11,377 nt of DNA, from positions 1-11,377 of the forward strand of contig JBGPPE010000089.1 in assembly GCA_041488395.1 (NCBI GenBank), read 5' to 3'. This DNA comes from 39-52-133 sp041488395 (GTDB lineage: Bacteria; Pseudomonadota; Gammaproteobacteria; Burkholderiales; Gallionellaceae). Positions 7,636-11,377 of this stretch are shown here, one piece after another. The first letter of the stretch is position 1. The number at the start of each line of letters is the position of its first letter. Both the position numbers and the translations under genes were made by a program. The notes beneath the pieces were generated by a model, which worked only from the letters and a program-made list of their open reading frames with translations, had not been told where the DNA came from and searched no databases.

Positions 7636-8022
7636 TTGCAGACGCTTCTGCAAAGCCAGCAAATCCTGCTCCACCAGCTGCGCATCGCGGGCAAAATCAT
7701 CGTCCGACATACCGGGTAACTGAAACAGGGTAAACAGCAGCGTGCTGCCGCTGCCATTGGGCAGCACGCGCATGGGGGCGTAGATTTCACCACCCTGTGC
7801 CGGCGTCACATAATGATCCAGCACGCCGAATGAATTCTTTTCTGCGAAGCGGATTTTCATTGTGCCCTGTGGCGTCTGTATCTCCCACCCTGTCGCCATC
7901 CTGGCAACTGACTGACACAAGCCGCCTGCCCACTGCGGCAGATTCTCGGGATTGACCACAAACTCATACACTGCGCCCGGCGTACACGCGATGTTCACAC
8001 TCAGTGTGCGCGTCGGCCGCAT
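7630..8022 (-). CDS. SRPBCC (START/Bet v1-like) family small protein
   Basis: This 130-residue soluble protein starts with TRTLSVNIACTP followed by VYEFVVNPENLPQWA (about 19-31), a hallmark of SRPBCC/polyketide-cyclase-like proteins, whose alpha/beta fold forms a hydrophobic ligand pocket. An amphipathic C-terminal helix (about 107-130) completes the fold. The ligand and role are unknown. The ATG at 8022 is preceded by AAGG overlapping the aroC stop (TAAGGTCATG), with 4 nt between stop and start, so it is co-transcribed and probably coupled with aroC. The frame runs upstream into aroC, but a start there would create a long overlap and add a non-family N-terminus. Nothing suggests a shikimate-pathway function beyond the shared transcript. 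Confidence 0.82.
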   Translation of the reverse strand: MRPTRTLSVNIACTPGAVYEFVVNPENLPQWAGGLCQSVARMATGWEIQTPQGTMKIRFAEKNSFGVLDHYVTPAQGGEIYAPMRVLPNGSGSTLLFTLFQLPGMSDDDFARDAQLVEQDLLALQKRLQR

Positions 8023-8026
8023 GACC

Positions 8027-9133
8027 TTACGCCGCCCTGCCCGGAATCTTCGGGGTGGGGCACACCACATCCGCGTTCTGTGCGCGGTGGCGCAGAGCAT
8101 GCTCGATCAGCACCAGCGCCAGCATCGCCTCGGCGATGGGCGTGGCGCGGATGCCGACGCAGGGGTCGTGGCGACCGTGCGTCTCCACCATGGTCGGCTG
8201 CCCCTGCTTGTCGATGGAGCGGCGCGGTATGCGGATGCTGGAGGTCGGCTTGATCGCCACGTTCACCACGATGTCCTGGCCGCTGGAGATGCCGCCCAGC
8301 ACACCGCCGGCATGGTTGGACAAAAAGCCCTGCGGGGTCAGTTCGTCGCCGTGTTCGCTGCCGCGCTGGGTCACGCAGCCAAAGCCGGCGCCAATCTCCA
8401 CGCCCTTGGCCGCATTGATGCCCATCATGGCGTAGGCGATGTCGGCATCCAGCCGGTCGTACACCGGCTCGCCCCAGCCCACCGGCACATTCTCTGCCAC
8501 CACGGTGAGCTTCGCGCCAATGGAATCGCCCGATTTGCGCAGCGCATCCATGTAGTCCTCAAGCTGGCCGATATAGCTCGCATCCGCCACAAAGAAACTG
8601 TTGCCATCCTCCGTAATGTCGCCCCAGCTCTTGAACGGCACCACAATCTCGCCCAGCTGCGCCATGTAGCCGCGGATCAGCACGCCATAGCGCTCGTGCA
8701 GCCACTTCTTGGCGATGGCACCGGCCGCCACACGCACCGCGGTTTCGCGTGCGGAAGAGCGCCCGCCGCCGCGCGGATCGCGGATGCCGTATTTCTGCCA
8801 GTAGGTGTAATCGGCATGGCCGGGGCGGAAGCTCTCGGCGATGTTGCCATAGTCCTTGCTGCGCTGGTCCTCGTTGCGGATCAGCAGTGCAATCGGCGTG
8901 CCGGTGGTCTTGCCTTCATACACGCCGGAAAGGATTTCCACCGTGTCGGATTCACGCCGCTGCGTCACATGGCGCGAGGTGCCGGGCTTGCGCCGGTCCA
9001 GCTCATGCTGGATGTACTCGGCGGATATTTCCATGCCCGGCGGACAGCCATCCACCACGCAGCCGATGGCCGGCCCGTGCGATTCGCCAAACGAAGTGAC
9101 GCTGAACAAGGTACCAAAAATATTTCCGGACAT
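8027..9133 (-). CDS. aroC: Chorismate synthase
   Basis: AroC converts 5-enolpyruvylshikimate-3-phosphate to chorismate, the last shikimate-pathway step, using reduced FMN without net redox change. The 368 residues are close to the usual length. Family signatures are all present: FGESHGPAIGCVVDGCPPG (15-33), the flavin/substrate arginines R48 and R54, RPGHAD with catalytic-type H106, RGGGRSSARET (121-131) and RHDPCVGIRA (321-330). H19 in GESHG matches the other active-site histidine. Upstream is a 55-nt gap shared with the divergent MDR gene. No strong Shine-Dalgarno or promoter is obvious there; an A/T-rich patch at 9145-9153 is the only candidate. The gene is followed after 4 nt by the SRPBCC gene. 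FMN reduction must be supplied by other enzymes, since no flavin reductase domain is fused. Confidence 0.97.
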   Translation of the reverse strand: MSGNIFGTLFSVTSFGESHGPAIGCVVDGCPPGMEISAEYIQHELDRRKPGTSRHVTQRRESDTVEILSGVYEGKTTGTPIALLIRNEDQRSKDYGNIAESFRPGHADYTYWQKYGIRDPRGGGRSSARETAVRVAAGAIAKKWLHERYGVLIRGYMAQLGEIVVPFKSWGDITEDGNSFFVADASYIGQLEDYMDALRKSGDSIGAKLTVVAENVPVGWGEPVYDRLDADIAYAMMGINAAKGVEIGAGFGCVTQRGSEHGDELTPQGFLSNHAGGVLGGISSGQDIVVNVAIKPTSSIRIPRRSIDKQGQPTMVETHGRHDPCVGIRATPIAEAMLALVLIEHALRHRAQNADVVCPTPKIPGRAA

Positions 9134-9188
9134 GGCTAGGCTCGCTAAATTAACGGCACAAGTTTAACATACCCCATCCCCCACACTC

Positions 9189-10205
9189 ATGAACCCGACT
9201 GCCATGAAAGCCATGCTGATGACCAGCGCAGGCGCAGCGGATGTGCTGCAGCTGCGCGACCTGCCCATTCCCGAACTGCCCTCCGCCCATCACCTGCGCA
9301 TCAAGCTCGCGGCCGCCGGCATCAACCCGCTGGACACCAAGCTGCGCAGCAAACCGGCCTATTACCCCGACCAGCTGCCCGCCATACTCGGCTGCGACGG
9401 TGCCGGCGTGGTGGAAGCCGTGGGCGCGCAGGTCAGCCGCTTCAGGGTAGGCGACGCGGTGTATTTCTGCAACGGCGGCATCGGCGACGAACCCGGCTGT
9501 TATGCCGAGTACACCACCGTGCATGAGGACTACTGTGCCGCCAAACCCGCCAGACTGAACATGCACGAAAGTGCAGCCCTGCCGCTAGTGCTGCTCACCG
9601 CATGGGAGGCGCTGGTCGAACGCGCCCAGCTGCAGGCCGGGCAAACCATACTGATCCACGCTGCTGCCGGCGGTGTCGGCCACATTGCCGTTCAGCTTGC
9701 TCGCCATATTGGCGCCCGCGTTGCAGTAACGGTGAGCGATGACGCCAAGGCAGATTTAGCCAGGAGCCTGGGGGCAGAAAAAATCATCCGCTACCGTGAG
9801 CAGGATTTTGTCGCCGAAACGCTGGCCTGGACTGATGGCAAGGGTGCGGACGTGGTGTTCGACAGCGTGGGTGGCGACACCTTCCTGCGTTCGCTCAATG
9901 CCGCACGCTACTGCGGCAAGGTGGTCAGCCTGCTGTCCACCCCGCTGTCGCTGGCCGACACCCAGCTGGCGCGGTTGCGCAACCTGTCGCTGTGTTACGA
10001 ACTGATGCTCACCCCGCAAGTATTCAAGCTGCACGAGGAACGCGTGCGCCAGCGCTGCATACTGGAGCAAGGCGCACAACTGGCTGACAGCGGCCAGCTC
10101 AGGGTGCTGGTCAGTCACACGATACCACTCAGCGAAGCCGCCCAGGCACATCGATTGATCGAACAGGGCGGCGTCAGCGGCAAGATCGTACTGGTGATGG
10201 GATGA
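9189..10205 (+). CDS. MDR-family oxidoreductase, quinone oxidoreductase (QOR)-like
   Basis: This 338-residue medium-chain dehydrogenase/reductase has an N-terminal GroES-like domain (about 1-120) and a Rossmann domain. The nucleotide-binding motif AAAGGVGH is at 158-165, which fits NADPH-dependent QOR-type enzymes. The GHE zinc signature of alcohol dehydrogenases is replaced by GCDGAG at 68-73, and no cysteine-rich structural zinc loop is seen, so it is probably zinc-independent. The likely reaction is NAD(P)H-dependent reduction of quinones or activated enones; the substrate is unknown. Two starts are possible, ATG 9189 and the in-frame ATG 9204 (MKAMLMTSAG), and neither has a good Shine-Dalgarno. 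Many relatives begin like the shorter form. The stop overlaps the tatD start as ATGA, so the two genes are translationally coupled. Confidence 0.87.
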   Translation: MNPTAMKAMLMTSAGAADVLQLRDLPIPELPSAHHLRIKLAAAGINPLDTKLRSKPAYYPDQLPAILGCDGAGVVEAVGAQVSRFRVGDAVYFCNGGIGDEPGCYAEYTTVHEDYCAAKPARLNMHESAALPLVLLTAWEALVERAQLQAGQTILIHAAAGGVGHIAVQLARHIGARVAVTVSDDAKADLARSLGAEKIIRYREQDFVAETLAWTDGKGADVVFDSVGGDTFLRSLNAARYCGKVVSLLSTPLSLADTQLARLRNLSLCYELMLTPQVFKLHEERVRQRCILEQGAQLADSGQLRVLVSHTIPLSEAAQAHRLIEQGGVSGKIVLVMG

Positions 10206-10993
10206 CCCACTTCATCGACACCCACTGCCACCTCGACGCCAGCGAATTCGGCGGCAATGCCGCCGCACTGGTCGCGCAAGCGCAGGCTACTGGCGTCAGC
10301 ACGCTGGTGATCCCGGCGGTTGAGCGCGCCAACTTCGCCAGCGTGCAAAACCTGTGTGTACAGCACCCGTCCTGTGCCCCCGCCTATGGCATCCATCCCA
10401 TGTATGTGGAGCGTGCCACACCAGCCGATCTCGATGTTGTACGGTCATATCTGCAACAGCCCAATGTGGTTGCCGTGGGCGAAATTGGCCTGGATTTTTT
10501 TGTCGAAAATTTTGATCAGGAAAGACAGGAATTCTATTTTTCCGCCCAGCTTAAACTCGCGCGCGAATTTGACCTGCCCGTGCTGCTGCACATTCGCCGC
10601 GCGCAGGACACCATCCTCAAGCACCTGCGCCGCACCCCGGTACGCGGCGGCATAGCCCACGCCTTTAACGGCAGCCCGCAACAGGCGGCGGAATTCATCA
10701 AGCTCGGTTTCAAGCTCGGCTTCGGCGGTGCGATGACTTACTCGCGCGCCAGCAAACTGCGCGAACTGGCGCGCACCCTGCCACTGGGAAGCATCGTGCT
10801 GGAAACCGACGCGCCCGACATCCCGCCGGATTTTCTCGCGCGCGGCGAGCCCAACAAGCCGCAATACCTGCCGCGCATTGCGCAGACCCTGGCCGAGTTG
10901 CGCGGCCTGCCGCTGGATGAGATCGCTCGCATAACCTCGGCCAATGCACTGGATGTATTACCCGGCCTGGCTTCCCTCTCTCAGTACCGATAA
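10202..10993 (+). CDS. TatD-family metal-dependent hydrolase/DNase
   Basis: This 263-residue TIM-barrel metallohydrolase has all the expected metal ligands: H8 and H10 (DTHCHLD, 6-12), E94 in VGEIGLDF, H130 (VLLHIR), H153 (IAHAFNG) and D203 (ETDAP). Relatives act as 3'-5' exonucleases on DNA or RNA or as D-aminoacyl-tRNA deacylases, depending on subgroup. I cannot assign TatD, YcfH or YjjV with certainty, although the sequence has the YjjV/TatD-like length and motif order. It starts inside the stop of the MDR gene (ATGA) and is followed after 11 nt by an inverted pair of hairpins. No change in base use marks it as foreign. Confidence 0.93.
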   Translation: MTHFIDTHCHLDASEFGGNAAALVAQAQATGVSTLVIPAVERANFASVQNLCVQHPSCAPAYGIHPMYVERATPADLDVVRSYLQQPNVVAVGEIGLDFFVENFDQERQEFYFSAQLKLAREFDLPVLLHIRRAQDTILKHLRRTPVRGGIAHAFNGSPQQAAEFIKLGFKLGFGGAMTYSRASKLRELARTLPLGSIVLETDAPDIPPDFLARGEPNKPQYLPRIAQTLAELRGLPLDEIARITSANALDVLPGLASLSQYR

Positions 10994-11004
10994 ACCACCA
11001 AGCT

Positions 11005-11070
11005 GTCATTCCCGCGAAGGCGGGAATCCAGTTCTTCAAACACTGGGCTCCCGCCTTCGCGGGAGCGACG
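11005..11070. repeat. Head-to-head pair of dRS3-like palindromic repeats
   Basis: Hairpin 1 is ATTCCCGC-GAAG-GCGGGAAT (11008-11027). Hairpin 2 is GCTCCCGC-CTTC-GCGGGAGC (11047-11066). Each has a perfect 8-bp stem. The second unit is nearly the reverse complement of the first, loops included, and the flanks CCAG (11028-11031) and CTGG (11043-11046) also pair. The spacer is 11 nt (11032-11042). The 20-bp core of unit 1 follows the ATTCCC-N8-GGGAAT pattern of Neisseria dRS3 and of similar repeats in many betaproteobacteria. It lies just after tatD and might protect the transcript end, but no T-run follows. Confidence 0.85.
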
Positions 11071-11100
11071 ATTTCTCATTATTTAGCTCGCCAGCCTGAC

Positions 11101-11139
11101 CGTTGCAGACAACGAAGCATCTGTCTGTTACGTTACAAT
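11101..11139 (+). promoter_or_regulatory. Putative tcdA promoter region with close -10 box and a small palindrome
   Basis: TACAAT (11134-11139) matches the -10 consensus in five of six bases and ends 7 nt before the tcdA ATG. Transcription would then begin at or next to the start codon. No convincing -35 is seen at 16-18 bp spacing. A palindrome CGTTG-CAGA-CAACG (11101-11114) lies upstream and could be an operator. GTTAC is repeated in tandem at 11127-11136. Confidence 0.4.
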
Positions 11140-11146
11140 TCCGCCC

Positions 11147-11377
11147 ATGAACATCCCACCCCAATTCACCCGCACCCACATCCTGCTCGGCGACGAAGGC
11201 CTGTCCCTGCTCGCCGGCAAACACGTCTTCGTCGCTGGCCTCGGCGGTGTCGGTTCCTATTGCGCGGAAACGCTGGCACGTGCCGGCATCGGCCGTCTCA
11301 CCCTGCTCGACCACGACATCGTTGCGGCCAGCAACATCAACCGCCAGTTACCCGCCCTGCTCTCCACCGTGGGTCAG
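11147..11377 (+). CDS. tcdA: TcdA/CsdL, tRNA threonylcarbamoyladenosine dehydratase (C-terminus cut by window edge)
   Basis: The first 77 residues of a ThiF/E1-like ATP-binding protein are visible. TcdA uses ATP to close the t6A37 side chain of tRNAs into the cyclic ct6A form. The visible part has FTRTHILLGDEGLSLL, which fits the N-terminal helix, then the nucleotide-binding GLGGVGS (31-37), the acidic LLDHD (53-57) that contacts ribose, and NINRQLPAL (63-71), which matches the NxNRQ motif of TcdA. MoeB and ThiF usually read NLNRQ in a similar place but have a different N-terminus. The remaining two thirds are outside the window. There is no Shine-Dalgarno before the ATG, and a -10-like box sits almost adjacent, so the transcript may be leaderless. 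Confidence 0.87.
   Translation, partial: MNIPPQFTRTHILLGDEGLSLLAGKHVFVAGLGGVGSYCAETLARAGIGRLTLLDHDIVAASNINRQLPALLSTVGQ

Noticed and set aside
7952..9139. A 395-codon plus-strand open frame opposite aroC
   Set aside because: It is the antisense shadow of chorismate synthase, whose signatures are all intact; the composition (A, H, R, G rich) is typical of GC-driven false frames.

Overview
The window reads as ordinary, gene-dense chromosomal DNA from a betaproteobacterium. The evidence is a pilS-pilR pair beside ispB and a tRNA-Pro gene, moderately high GC, short intergenic gaps, and dRS3-like ATTCCC...GGGAAT repeats. The Nitrosomonadales (Gallionellaceae-like) are my best guess, but that is an impression from gene content and cannot be proved here. 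I see no phage, transposase, CRISPR array, toxin-antitoxin or defence gene cluster.

Left block, minus strand, 1-5275. Reading in the direction of transcription, the order is an MFS metabolite/H+ symporter, ispB (polyprenyl diphosphate synthase for the quinone side chain), tRNA-Pro(CGG) starting 3 nt after the ispB stop, a 76-residue membrane-anchored zinc-ribbon-like protein of unknown function, pilS (sensor kinase) and pilR (sigma-54 activator, cut by the left edge). The small protein, pilS and pilR are packed like an operon that would control type IV pilus genes.

Middle block, plus strand, about 5400-7505. rpmE (ribosomal protein L31, zinc-binding form) has a recognisable sigma-70 promoter and a strong terminator. 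It is followed by a stand-alone GT39/ArnT-like membrane glycosyltransferase. That gene converges on the next minus-strand pair across an elaborate palindromic element (7517-7635).

Right block. aroC (chorismate synthase) and a small SRPBCC-fold gene 4 nt downstream are on the minus strand. Divergent from aroC are a quinone-oxidoreductase-like MDR gene and tatD, joined by an ATGA overlap. After tatD lies a head-to-head pair of dRS3-like hairpins (11005-11070). The start of tcdA (tRNA t6A dehydratase, cut by the right edge) follows, with a -10-like box so close to its ATG that the mRNA may be leaderless.

The items most worth a second look are the 119-bp nested palindrome, the uncharacterised zinc-ribbon protein ahead of pilSR, the ispB/tRNA-Pro junction, and the inverted hairpin pair. 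None of these amounts to a clear new system.
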